This document shows, in pieces, positions 41,391-51,100 of a stretch of DNA of 64,000 nucleotides. The position numbers and the translations under genes are program-made. The DNA is from Parabacteroides timonensis (GTDB lineage Bacteria > Bacteroidota > Bacteroidia > Bacteroidales > Tannerellaceae): contig NZ_LT669941.1 of NCBI RefSeq assembly GCF_900128505.1, forward strand, positions 197,934 through 261,933, in the 5' to 3' direction. The notes below the pieces were generated by a model. That model ran no database searches, was not told the origin of the DNA, and worked only from the letters and a program-made list of their open reading frames with translations. How positions within the stretch are numbered: the first letter of the stretch is position 1; every line of letters starts with the position of its first letter.

Positions 41391-43770
41391 AGCCGCCCTC
41401 CTTCAACTCCGCTTCGATTTGTTCGACCAGCCGTTTGCCCGTGTCGGCAATCCGGTCGGCGATGCTGCGGAGCGTGTCGCACGACGGATTGTCCGAGGAT
41501 AAGGCGCTGCGCAGTTCGAGCAGCGCACTGTCGATCCGTAACGCCTCCCAAAGCGGCGAGAGGTGGTGCAGCAGTGCGGCGAGGGCTTCGGTGTCGCAAT
41601 GCTCCGAAGCCGCTGCAAGCGCTTCCATGTTCTTCCGCGTTTCCCGAACCAGCAGCGCGAACATTTCCCGTTTGTCCTGCTCGTTGGTCAGAAGCATCGA
41701 GAAGTCGGCCACAGCAGTCTGTTCCGTCGCCTGCCCTGCGGTGCAGCGCGATACCACTGTCGCCAGCTCCGCACGCGAGAACGGTTTGAAAAGGCATCCG
41801 GCGAATCCGGCGCGGATGAACTCCTCCTCGCTGCGTTCCGCACGGGCGGTCATCGCCACGACGGGAACGGCTTTCGCCGCCGGGAGGTTCGAGGAGCGCA
41901 GCAGCTCCAGCAACCCGAAGCCGCTCATTCCGGGCATGACAATATCCGTCAGGATCAAATCGTAACGGCGGGTACGCATCCCCTCCAGCAGCTCGCGGGC
42001 GCTGCGGAAGCCGTCGGCGTAGATCTCGTTCCGGTCGAACATGCGTACCGTCATGGCCAGCAGTACGGCGTCGTTATCCACGACGGCAACCTGCAAATGC
42101 CGGACGCACGGCAGCGCCGATGGCGTCTGCGAAGCGTCGCCCGTGTCCTTGCAGAGCGGAAGCGGCAGGCGGACGGTGAAACGGCTCCCTTTGCCGGGAC
42201 TGCTCGCAACCTCCAGCGTGCCGTTCAGCAGACTGACCAGCGCCAGCGTGATGGACAGTCCCAGCCCGAAGCCCTGCACCTCCGATTTGTCGAGCCGCTC
42301 GAAAGGCTGGAAGATGGCCTCCGTTTCCGCTTCGGTCATTCCTGCGCCCGTATCTTCGACCGTTACCGTAAGCTCGTCGGAGGCGTAGTGCATATTCAGG
42401 CGCACCGAACCCTGTGCGGTGAACTTGACCGCATTGGAGAGCAGGTTGGCGATGATTTCCAGCGTCCGTTCCCGATCTCCCGTAACGACGATGTCGCCGC
42501 CGTCGTAGTCCGTCGAGAACGCCAACTGTTTTTTCGCGGCAAGCGGGGCATATTCGCCCGTCAGGATGTCCGCCAGAGGTTGCAGGCGGAACGGCTTGTT
42601 TTCCGGCTGCTCCTTGCCTGTTTCCAGACGGTAGAAGCCCAGCAGCGTATTCAAAAGACCGAGCATCCGTTCGGACGATTGCAGGATGGCGTCGCTGTAA
42701 CGGCGGCGGTTCTCCTTGTGTCGTTCGTCCGGCAGCAGCTCCGCATAGCCGCTGATAGCGGCCAAAGGCGCACGCAGGTCGTGGCTGATGGTGAGCATCA
42801 TATTTTTGCGGGCGGAGAGCAGCTCTTCGTTTTCCCGTATGGTACGTTCCAGCCGCCTCCTGTTTTGAAGCCTTTCCCGCAAATCCCGATGAAGCAAATA
42901 ATAGAAAAGAAAGGCAAACGCAAAGGCCGCCATACTCAACACAGAGATTGTCCGAATGATACGCTCGCGCCCCAGCAGACAGGCCGTTGTTGCCTCCTCT
43001 TTCAATTTAAGGTCGGTACGGCTGAACTCGGAAATCAGGCGGCTGATCTCACGGTTGAGATAACGGTTCTTATCGCCCAGACTATCGACGAGTGCAAACA
43101 GACGCTCCGTTTGTGCCGATTGCCTCCGGTCTATTTCCGAAGCTAAAGAACGCAGCGAGGCGGTCGTCTGCATTTCGTTTTGCTGCAAAATTTCCTCGCT
43201 GCGTTCTTTACTCCGGTTCCCGGCTTTCTTCCGGTTTCGGAACAAACCTCGCAGTCCGCCGCTCTTTTTAAGCTCTTCTTCATAGGCTGTCTGTAACTGT
43301 TCCTGCTGTCGGCGCGTTTGCCGAATAAGGCCGGGCAGACGTTCCCGGATAAGGGTATTCGACACCCTTTTGAGTGTGTGCCAGCTTTCCAACATGGAAA
43401 GCATGTGCATTTCTTTGACATCCAACAGAGAAAGAACGGCATCTATCCGTTCCTGCTGTTCGTTGGATTGGGATTGCGATTTGAGCTGCTCCAAGTGTAC
43501 AGCCACCGTATCCTTTTGGGCGCGATAACGGGTTATTTCTTCATCCTCCCACGTGATAAGCTGCTCGCCCAAAAGTGAAAGGTCGAGAATTTCGACGGCT
43601 ATCGCTTCGGTTTGGCGATGTTGTGCCAGCAATCTTTCCACTTGTGCATCCATTACTGCCATACTATCCTTTTCCCGGTAGGCGAGATAGAGGACAACCA
43701 AGAACAGCAGGACAAGCGAAACGTAGCCTGCGATGATCTTTATTCGTATAGTCAGTAATGGGTTATTCAT
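41383..43770 (-). CDS. rteA: RteA, hybrid sensor histidine kinase
   Basis: 795 residues. Two membrane segments (residues ~8-26 IKIIAGYVSLVLLFLVVLYL; ~278-296 VLSMAAFAFAFLFYYLL) bracket a helical sensor domain. HisKA phospho-His lies in MLTISHDLRAPLAAISG (~327), HATPase N-box NLLSNAVKFT (~443), receiver DLILTDIVMPGMSG (~608) and an HPt-like end (ALLHHLSPLWEAL, ~737). In CTnDOT rteA follows tetQ; here it follows a radical SAM gene by six bases, so it shares the cargo promoter. Confidence 0.92.
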   Translation of the reverse strand: MNNPLLTIRIKIIAGYVSLVLLFLVVLYLAYREKDSMAVMDAQVERLLAQHRQTEAIAVEILDLSLLGEQLITWEDEEITRYRAQKDTVAVHLEQLKSQSQSNEQQERIDAVLSLLDVKEMHMLSMLESWHTLKRVSNTLIRERLPGLIRQTRRQQEQLQTAYEEELKKSGGLRGLFRNRKKAGNRSKERSEEILQQNEMQTTASLRSLASEIDRRQSAQTERLFALVDSLGDKNRYLNREISRLISEFSRTDLKLKEEATTACLLGRERIIRTISVLSMAAFAFAFLFYYLLHRDLRERLQNRRRLERTIRENEELLSARKNMMLTISHDLRAPLAAISGYAELLPDERHKENRRRYSDAILQSSERMLGLLNTLLGFYRLETGKEQPENKPFRLQPLADILTGEYAPLAAKKQLAFSTDYDGGDIVVTGDRERTLEIIANLLSNAVKFTAQGSVRLNMHYASDELTVTVEDTGAGMTEAETEAIFQPFERLDKSEVQGFGLGLSITLALVSLLNGTLEVASSPGKGSRFTVRLPLPLCKDTGDASQTPSALPCVRHLQVAVVDNDAVLLAMTVRMFDRNEIYADGFRSARELLEGMRTRRYDLILTDIVMPGMSGFGLLELLRSSNLPAAKAVPVVAMTARAERSEEEFIRAGFAGCLFKPFSRAELATVVSRCTAGQATEQTAVADFSMLLTNEQDKREMFALLVRETRKNMEALAAASEHCDTEALAALLHHLSPLWEALRIDSALLELRSALSSDNPSCDTLRSIADRIADTGKRLVEQIEAELKEGGYA

Positions 43771-43776
43771 AATAAT

Positions 43777-44619
43777 TTATTGATTGTTGATTTTACCTAA
43801 TAATGAATTTTTGCTATTTTCGATAACTTCTTCATGATGAAAATAAGCGCCGTAATTCACACCGTGTGTGTCACAATAATTACAGATAGCTTGGTCGTTG
43901 GCAATTAACTCTGCACGGACGTACTTCGTGTATATTTTCTCATACATGGGATAAAGAGCAGGATAATTGTCGTGTACATACTGCATGATAACAGGCTTGT
44001 ATCCGCCACGTAAATTCAAATCCTCGAACCAATACTCGTCGATAAAGTTACTGCTGCGTTCGATAATGGCTTGCCAATCCGTGATTCCGATAAAAATGGG
44101 AGACATAAACAGAATTGTATAGATTCCTTCTTCGTGAAATCTGCGCAAGGTATCGAAACGCTCCCCAATCGTACTGCCCGAATCCATATCCGCTCTGAAT
44201 CGTTCATCGGTAGTATTGACCGACATCGCTACACACAGATGCTTTATGCGTTTAAGCAGGTCGAGGTCGCGCAATATCAGTTTGTTTTTGGTCGAAATCT
44301 GTAGATAACAATCGCTATTTACCAACTGCTCCAGTATGGAACGGGTAATACCGTATTGCGCTTCAAAAGGGTTATATGGATCGGTAGCCGTACTCATGAA
44401 CACATTTTTACCTGATATTTTCTTGAGGTCTATTTTCTTAGCGCATCTTTTCACATCCAGAAACTCACCCCACGGTTCCGGATGATTCGTAAACCGCTTC
44501 ATGAACGAGGCATAACAATACTTGCAACCGTGAGGGCAACCTATATATGGATTGATGGCATACTGACCGATTTTGGTGGCTGTCAGCAGGCTTTTCGTTT
44601 CTTTTTCCGCTACAATCAT
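43777..44619 (-). CDS. SPL-like radical SAM protein
   Basis: 280 residues. The [4Fe-4S] motif CPHGCKYCYASF is near residue 28; the TATDPYNPFEAQYGITRSILEQL block is typical of the COG1533 (spore photoproduct lyase-like) group of radical SAM proteins, whose substrates are mostly unknown. The C-terminus has a CNYCDTHG pair of cysteines that may hold an extra cluster. It is translated from the same operon as the DUF1848 gene (19 bases upstream) and rteA (6 bases downstream). DNA repair or nucleic-acid modification is possible but unproven. Confidence 0.8.
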   Translation of the reverse strand: MIVAEKETKSLLTATKIGQYAINPYIGCPHGCKYCYASFMKRFTNHPEPWGEFLDVKRCAKKIDLKKISGKNVFMSTATDPYNPFEAQYGITRSILEQLVNSDCYLQISTKNKLILRDLDLLKRIKHLCVAMSVNTTDERFRADMDSGSTIGERFDTLRRFHEEGIYTILFMSPIFIGITDWQAIIERSSNFIDEYWFEDLNLRGGYKPVIMQYVHDNYPALYPMYEKIYTKYVRAELIANDQAICNYCDTHGVNYGAYFHHEEVIENSKNSLLGKINNQ

Positions 44620-44638
44620 TCCATTATGATTTATAAAT

Positions 44639-45550
44639 TCAGATAATAAAGCTCTTTTGGCTCCCTTCTTTTACAATATCGCCGGGCTTGACATGTCCTA
44701 TCATAAGCGGCGAAGACGGATCGTGGAGCTTGTAGTTCTCTATCGCTAACTCCGGTCTTTTGTTGGCATAACAATATTTGCAACCGTTCAGGCAGGTGTT
44801 GTAAGCTCCTATGTCGCGGGAAGGCATGCAACTGCATCCGATGCGGGTTCCTTTATGCGCCATTTTCCGGAACTGACACCCCAGCGCATTTCCCAGATTA
44901 GCAGTAGTCATACAACCGGAAATTTCGATGCCATATTGACGGTAACTTTCCACTGTTCCGCAGGTTTGTATGCGCAGTCCGTACCGGACGGCTATTTGTC
45001 CCATACCCTGCGCCAATGCTTGCTTGTCCTCATCGGTCAGCGGAATCAGCTCCGGCATATTAACATCCAACCTTTTATACATTTCAACGAAGCTAAAAAT
45101 GCAAAAGCTCACGTAAGGAGCGATTCGGGACGCTATGTAGTCAAAGGTTTCCAAATGTCTGTCTATCGTGTAATACTTTGTAAGCAGCACCGGATCGTAA
45201 CGCCACGCAATTTTCCCGCATCCCACTTTTTCCGATAATTCTATTAGTGTCCGGACACTTTCGTCGATGTCGGGCACATTGGGTTCGATGTCCTTGCCGT
45301 AAGCGGTTATGGTATAATGGCAAAACACATTGAACCGTTCTGTGATGCGGTGAATGCGGGATAATATGGGCTGATAGTTTTTAGAACAAAATACGACACA
45401 ATCGACTACATCGGGAGCAAGTATGTATTTTGTAATATGATTGGGGAATAAAGGGTTACGCGAAAAGACGTACCCCTCCTCAAAACGCTTCAACAGCCAG
45501 TCGCTGTAATAATTGACGGTATCTGTCCGTCCCCCTGTATTTATAATCAT
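44639..45550 (-). CDS. DUF1848 protein with C-terminal Fe-S-type cysteine motif
   Basis: 303 residues. The start MIINTGGRTDTVNYYSDWLLKRFEEGYVFSRNP and the FCHYTITAYG block are typical of DUF1848. The C-terminal CSCMPSRDIGAYNTCLNGCKYCYANKRP contains a CxxxCxxC set like that of radical SAM enzymes, but at the end of the chain rather than the beginning. The neighbouring protein carries the same GCKYCYA string. Function is unknown; a joint redox or repair activity of the two proteins is an inference from adjacency and shared motif. Confidence 0.8.
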   Translation of the reverse strand: MIINTGGRTDTVNYYSDWLLKRFEEGYVFSRNPLFPNHITKYILAPDVVDCVVFCSKNYQPILSRIHRITERFNVFCHYTITAYGKDIEPNVPDIDESVRTLIELSEKVGCGKIAWRYDPVLLTKYYTIDRHLETFDYIASRIAPYVSFCIFSFVEMYKRLDVNMPELIPLTDEDKQALAQGMGQIAVRYGLRIQTCGTVESYRQYGIEISGCMTTANLGNALGCQFRKMAHKGTRIGCSCMPSRDIGAYNTCLNGCKYCYANKRPELAIENYKLHDPSSPLMIGHVKPGDIVKEGSQKSFII

Positions 45551-45553
45551 GTC

Positions 45554-46468
45554 TTATGCAATATCTAAATTTTTTATATCTTCTCTTTTCTTACTCTGTG
45601 TCACCAGATAGACTCCGACAAATACCAACACTGCCGACAACAGTTTTTGCGTCGAGAATGTGTCCTGACCAATCGCAATTGCAATGATGGAAGCGATAAT
45701 GGGTTGCACGTAATTGTACATGCTGACTGTGGTCGGGCGAATATATTTCAACGCCATCGGAATAAGCATGAATGCGACGAATGTGGCTCCGAACAGCAGA
45801 TAGAAAAGTGCGCACAGTTCCGTCCTGTTGAAAGTCGTTCGGTGAAAGGTAGGAACATACTGCACGTACTTGACGCAAAACGGAGCCAATGTCAGTGCCG
45901 AGAACAGGAACATCCACTTCATAATCGTCACGGACGAATATCGTCCGGACAACGGTTTGGACAAGACCAAATAAACAGAGTACATCAACTGGTTCAGCAA
46001 CATCAGCATATCTCCCCACAGACTATTGCCTCCATTGGTCGTTTGCGTAGAACTGAACACCAACATCAGACCGCCGCTTATACCCAAAACTACACCTAAT
46101 GATTTTTTCTTGGTAATCGGCTCTTTCAGCACGGCGGCGGCCAACAGCAACACGAAAATAGGCACTGCCGTAGCAATAATAGAGGCATCAACAGGTGAAG
46201 ATTTTTTCAGTCCGACAACGAATAACCATTGGTTGATGCCTACACCGCAAAGGGCGCAAACAAGGAGCAACATTAAATCTTTCGGCAGAACTTTTTCTTT
46301 TGGCATGAAAAAGGACACAAGCCAAAACATCACGCAGGCGAAAACCGCCCGCATGATGGTGATTGCTTCCGGTGGCACATTCGATGCCAACAGAAATTTG
46401 AAAATCGGCATGCTGACACCGAACAGAATGTTGGCCGACAATATAAAAATGTGTCCTTTCATCCTCAT
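45554..46468 (-). CDS. EamA/DMT-family permease
   Basis: 304 residues with ten predicted membrane helices in two repeated halves, the usual DMT (RhaT/YdcZ-like) layout (MKGHIFILSANILFGVSMPI, GVVLGISGGLMLVFSS, then the second EamA repeat MLNQLMYSVYLVLSKPLSGRYS). It begins three bases after the nitroreductase stop and ends three bases before the DUF1848 gene, so it is tightly co-transcribed. It may export a metabolite or drug handled by the cassette; the substrate cannot be told. Confidence 0.87.
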   Translation of the reverse strand: MRMKGHIFILSANILFGVSMPIFKFLLASNVPPEAITIMRAVFACVMFWLVSFFMPKEKVLPKDLMLLLVCALCGVGINQWLFVVGLKKSSPVDASIIATAVPIFVLLLAAAVLKEPITKKKSLGVVLGISGGLMLVFSSTQTTNGGNSLWGDMLMLLNQLMYSVYLVLSKPLSGRYSSVTIMKWMFLFSALTLAPFCVKYVQYVPTFHRTTFNRTELCALFYLLFGATFVAFMLIPMALKYIRPTTVSMYNYVQPIIASIIAIAIGQDTFSTQKLLSAVLVFVGVYLVTQSKKREDIKNLDIA

Positions 46469-46471
46469 TGT

Positions 46472-47101
46472 TTACCAGACGTTGTGATGTATCCTGTCCC
46501 CGACGTTAATCTCTTTCTGCTTGCAGATGTGCGCGTTCTCGGCAGGATAACCGATTGCGAGAAAGCAAGTGAACTCGTATCCTTCAGGGGCATGGATGGC
46601 TTGCTTTACGTGTTCCGGCTCGTTACCGATGGGGATGCGGAATGCGCATGCCAGCCCTTCCGCCGTCGCCGCCAGCAGGATGTTCTCGACTGCCGCCCAC
46701 GCGGAAGCGAAATAGTTCAGCGAACTCTGATCCACCGGATGGCACAGAGGGGCATTCATTTGCCGGAAAAATGGTAGGACAAGGCAGTCGCTTTCGATAA
46801 GCATCCGTTGCTGTTTGGGCAGGGCACTGACGAACATAGCGTGTTCGTCTTTGTCCATTACATCTGCTGCGGCTTCGAGCCCGGCCTGCTGAATATTTTT
46901 GGTGTTTTCCGCCACAGGCGAGATGATGCGGGAAATGTTTTCCTGTCCGCGCACCACGATAAACTCGAACTGGCGTAAGTGGTCGTTGGTCGGTGCTTTG
47001 AAAGCGGCTGACAGAATCTTGTCCAATACTTCGTCCGATACTTTTCGATTGGAAAAATCACGGATGGTTCTTCTTTTCTCTAATACTTCGTAGAAATCCA
47101 T
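46472..47101 (-). CDS. Nitroreductase-family protein (ICE cargo)
   Basis: 209 residues. FMN motif at the start (YEVLEKRRTIRDFSNRKV), AAFKAPTNDHLRQFEFIVV, and an AAVENILLAATAEGLACAFRIPIGNE block followed by FLAIGYPAE, the complete nitroreductase fold. It is the first gene of the cargo-rteAB operon and is divergent from an araC-type regulator across 131 bp. It could detoxify or activate nitro or quinone compounds, including nitroimidazoles; activity is not shown here. It differs clearly from the chromosomal nitroreductase at 13749. Confidence 0.87.
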   Translation of the reverse strand: MDFYEVLEKRRTIRDFSNRKVSDEVLDKILSAAFKAPTNDHLRQFEFIVVRGQENISRIISPVAENTKNIQQAGLEAAADVMDKDEHAMFVSALPKQQRMLIESDCLVLPFFRQMNAPLCHPVDQSSLNYFASAWAAVENILLAATAEGLACAFRIPIGNEPEHVKQAIHAPEGYEFTCFLAIGYPAENAHICKQKEINVGDRIHHNVW

Positions 47102-47162
47102 AACAATACGTTTTTAAGTTATATTTCTTGTTGTCGATGGCAAAGTTACGGTGCTTTCTTGT

Positions 47163-47193
47163 TTTGTATTTGTGTTATCATTTCTTATATTTG
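47163..47193 (+). promoter_or_regulatory. Bacteroidales-type promoter for the araC gene
   Basis: TTTG at 47163-47166, 19-bp spacer, TATATTTG at 47186-47193, matching the -33 TTTG / -7 TAnnTTTG consensus. A second TATATTTG lies at 47197. It fits the start codon at 47233. Confidence 0.7.
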
Positions 47194-47232
47194 TCGTATA
47201 TTTGCATTGAAACAAATTTGAGCTTTACTTTT

Positions 47233-48087
47233 ATGGAAGATACCGCCATTCCTTATGAATTACCCGAAGTGGAGAATCACTCGTTTTTCTTTATCGACCA
47301 GCGAGTGGAAACAAGCATTGAAGCAAAATTGCACCGACACGATGCGTGGGAGTTGTATTACGTCGTTCACGGGTACGGTAACCGGATGGCAGGCGATACG
47401 TTGCAGCCCTTTGCGGCAGGCGACGTAGCTTTGATCCCGCCGTCCATGCTTCATCGTTGGGAGTATGCGCCCGATTCTGCCGATACGGATGGTTGCGTCC
47501 GTTATTTGATGGTGGCTTTCAGTCATTCGTTGGTGGAGCGGTGCATGGAGGTGTTTCCCGAATTGAGGAATAGATTGGTGGGAGTAATATTTCCGACCGA
47601 TGCGTTGAAGTTCGGAACGGAAAGCTCACGAGTTATTCGTAAGATATTGACCGGAATGAAAGGTATGGACGAGTTAGGACGCTTGAGTGCGATGTTCTGC
47701 CTGCTGCCTGTCATCTTTACTTCGTCAGATCATACGTTTGCCGGACGGCCGATGCGTATCGAACGGGACGTGCGGCGGATGCAGCAGATTGCGGCATACG
47801 TGATGGCCCACTACGTCCATGCCATTTCTTTGGATGATATTGCAGCAGAAGTGGGAATGAACCGTTCGGCATTCTGTTCTTACTTCAAACGATGCAAAGG
47901 GATGACCTTCTCGCAGTTCGTCACCCAGTATCGTCTGAATACCGCTTGCGAGCTACTGAAACATTCGCAAAAGGGGGTATCCGAGATTTGCTATACGGTC
48001 GGTTTTAACGACCTGCCTCATTTCGTGCGGGTGTTCACGAATGCAATGGGGATGTCGCCGTCCAAGTATAGGAAGCAATTCAGATAG
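47233..48087 (+). CDS. AraC-family regulator divergent from the cargo operon
   Basis: ATG 47233 gives 284 residues (MEDTAIPYELPEVENHSFFF); the promoter at 47163 makes the earlier ATG at 47128 unlikely. The N-terminal cupin sensor has LHRHDAWELYYVVHGYGNRMAG and GDVALIPPSMLHRWEY. The C-terminal double HTH has ISLDDIAAEVGMNRSAFCSYFKRCKGMTFSQFV and VSEICYTVGFNDLPHFVRVF. It probably senses a small molecule and controls the divergent nitroreductase-DMT-DUF1848-radical SAM-rteAB operon, thereby linking that signal to ICE transfer. Confidence 0.88.
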   Translation: MEDTAIPYELPEVENHSFFFIDQRVETSIEAKLHRHDAWELYYVVHGYGNRMAGDTLQPFAAGDVALIPPSMLHRWEYAPDSADTDGCVRYLMVAFSHSLVERCMEVFPELRNRLVGVIFPTDALKFGTESSRVIRKILTGMKGMDELGRLSAMFCLLPVIFTSSDHTFAGRPMRIERDVRRMQQIAAYVMAHYVHAISLDDIAAEVGMNRSAFCSYFKRCKGMTFSQFVTQYRLNTACELLKHSQKGVSEICYTVGFNDLPHFVRVFTNAMGMSPSKYRKQFR

Positions 48088-48141
48088 TTAGACAATCTCG
48101 ACGGCTTTAACAAGCCTAACCGCACGCATTTATTAGATGTA

Positions 48142-48177
48142 AAAGCTCCCCCGAAATAATAAGGGAGAGCTTTCGGG
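48142..48177. terminator. Hairpin between convergent genes
   Basis: AAAGCTC/GAGCTTT and CCCGAAA/TTTCGGG can pair in alternative ways after the araC gene and near the end of the methylase/helicase gene. No long T-run, so only a weak terminator candidate. Confidence 0.4.
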
Positions 48178-48196
48178 CATACGATTTTACATGACG

Positions 48197-51100
48197 TTAT
48201 ATCTTAAACCCTTTGGATTGATTTTGCCCGCTATCGGATGTTTGCGGCCTGACGAAATGGATATGCTCCCGAATAAATGACGAGGTGTCTGCGGCTTGGG
48301 GTATATCCTCCTTCGGTGTCCGCATCCCGGCATTCGGGGATGTTCCCTCCGTGGGCGTAACTCCCTGCTGTCCGCTGACCGTTTGCCTTGTTTGCTCGTC
48401 GCCTTGTTCCTGCCCGGCTTCGGGTTTGGGCGGAGTGAGCGTCAGTTGTATTTTCCGCTCCAGCGCTGCGACCTCCGCTTTCAGAGCCTTCAACTCGTCC
48501 TCCTTCTTCCATACGCCGCCGACCGTTTCCTGTAAAATCGGAATATCGCGTTCGTATTCCACATTCTTCTCACGGTACTGCTCCACGAGCTTGGGTATGC
48601 GTTCCAGCGCGTTCAGAAAGTTCATAGCCGCCGCTTTGGTGTCCGACATGGCTATCAGTCCGTTGTTGTAGGTGTATCTGAATGCGCCCTCCACGAAGAA
48701 ACGGTTTTGCTTGACCTCCTTGCCGTCTTTCAGGAGCGGTTCGGTCTTGACGAGCAGCGGGAAGCCGTACAGCTCGCCGATACGCACGTACTCGCCGCTC
48801 GTCGTGGCGTTCTTGGCTATTTCCTGCAAGCGCGTTCCGACGCTCTTGTGGTCGGTGGCCTCCAGCCCGTCGAGCCGCACGGCGTTGAGCTTGTTGCCCT
48901 CCTTGTCCGTCTGTACGCGGGAGAGGAACACATCGTAATCGGCTGACATCTTGGTGATGCAGTCGTTGTTGTGCGCCAGCGTCTTGGTGTACTCCTCCAA
49001 TTTCCATACGGAGCTGCTCTTGGCCTTGTGGAACGTCTTGCGCTCGCTTTCCAGCGCCGCCACTTTCTTCTCCAGACGGGCTTTGTCGAGCAAATCCGTA
49101 TTGCCGGAGAGAATCGCCATGTATTCCGAGAAATTCATGCCCGACTTCTCATCCATCGCGCCCTCGTCAATCGTTCTCGCACCCATCGCGCCGCTTTTGA
49201 GCTGCGAGATGAACGTCTGCTTGCAGTGCAGCAGGTTGAATTTATAGCTGTCGAGCGACTTTTCCACGGCGTAGATAATCACATCCACCTTGTCGCCCGC
49301 GAACAGTTTGGCGATCTCGTTGCCCTTACGCACGGCACGTCCGTCGCGCTGCGCGAGGTCGGAAGGCCGCCACGGGGTGTCGAGGTGATGCACCGCGACG
49401 GCTCGCTTCTGGGCGTTTACGCCCGTTCCGAGCATGGACGTGGAGCCGAAGATTACCCGCACCCGTCCGTCGTTCATCGCGTCGATAACGGCTTTGCGGG
49501 CGTTCTCGTTCTTGCACTCCTGAATGAAACGTATTTCGGAGGAGGGGATGCCGTAATCCTCCACGAGCTTGCGTTTAATCTCGCTATATACGTTCCATTG
49601 TCCCGGCTGGAACGTCCCCAAATCCGAGAAAACGAACTGCGTGCCTTTCTGCGCGTCGTACTTGTGGTAATACTCCGCTATCGTCGCCGCACAGTGGCTC
49701 GCCTTGTTGTCGGGGTGGTCTTCATACAGGTCGGGATCAATCAATCGCATGTCGAGCGCCATTTTCCGGGCATAGTCCGTTGCAATCAGCATCTTGGCTT
49801 TCTCTTCCGTTTCGGAGAGCGGCTGCCGCCCCAATATCGTCGCGTCGCCAGTTTGCGCGAACTCCATCAACTTCTCAATGAACTCCTCCTGCTGCGGCGT
49901 CGGGGGAATATTGTGGAGCTTCTCGTTCTTGTCGGGACGATCCACGCCCACATCCTCCGCCGTGCGGTAGTCGGTAATCTCGGAGTAGAACGCCGCCAGC
50001 TCCGGCACTTTGATAAAGTAGCGGAAACGCTCTTTCTGTACGATGTTGTTTGTTACTGAGAACTCGAAGTCCACGCTTTTCTTGGCGAAAATCGCCGCCC
50101 ACGCATCGAAGCAGTTGATGTTCTGCCGTTCCAGCTCTTGCGGACGCAGGTATTTGAACAGCAGGTACAGCTCCGTGAGCGAGTTGCTGATGGTCGTGCC
50201 CGACAGGAACGTCGCGCCCAAATCCTTGCCCGTGCGCTCCTGAATGGTGCGGATGGCGTAAAGCATATTGAGCGCCTTTTGGCTGCCGTCCTGATTGCCC
50301 AGCCCGGCCACGCGGTCGTGGCGTGTGTTGAACATCAGGTTCTTGAATTGGTGGCTCTCGTCCACGAAAATATGGTCGATGCCCATTTGCTTGAAGTCCA
50401 CCACGTCGTCCGTGCGTGTCTTGATGGCGTGCGCGATGTTCTCCAGCTTGACGGAAAGGTTGATTTTCCGCTTTTCCAATCCCCGCAGCATTGCCCGCGA
50501 AATATCCTTGCCCTGACTGCGCAGCACCTCCAGATTCTCTTCCACGGTGTCCAGCTCCGCTTGCAGGATGCGCTGCTGCATTTCGGGCGACTGCGGTATC
50601 TTGCCGAACTGGTCGTGCGACATGATGACACAGTCGTAATCGTTGTTTTTGATGTTGTTGAAGAACCGCACACGGTTGGCGGGCGAAAAATCCTTTTCCG
50701 AAGCGTAGAGAATCTTGGCATTCGGATAGGCCGTGCGGTAACACTCGGCAATCTCCGCGACGTTGGCTTTCAATCCGATTATCATCGGCTTGTGCGCCAG
50801 CCCCAACCGCTTCATTTCGTGCGCCGCAACGCACATAATCAGCGTTTTCCCCGTTCCGACCTCGTGATCGCAAATCCCGCCTCCGTTCTGTTTGAGCATC
50901 CAGATACAATCCTTTTGGCTCTGATATACGTCCTTGATATTGAAGCGTTTTTCGAGTGCTTTCAGGTCGAGGTCGGGGAACGATTGGTGCGAGCCGTCAT
51001 ACATTGGACGGACGAAGCAGTTGAACTTGCGGTTATACATGTCCGTTAGCCGCTGCTGAAACTCCGGCGACTGCTCCGCGAGCCATTCGACGAAACCGTT

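Noticed and set aside
39909..41789. 626-aa + strand frame opposite rteB
   Set aside because: Shadow of the GC-rich rteB/rteA genes on the other strand; RteB has clear domains, this frame none.
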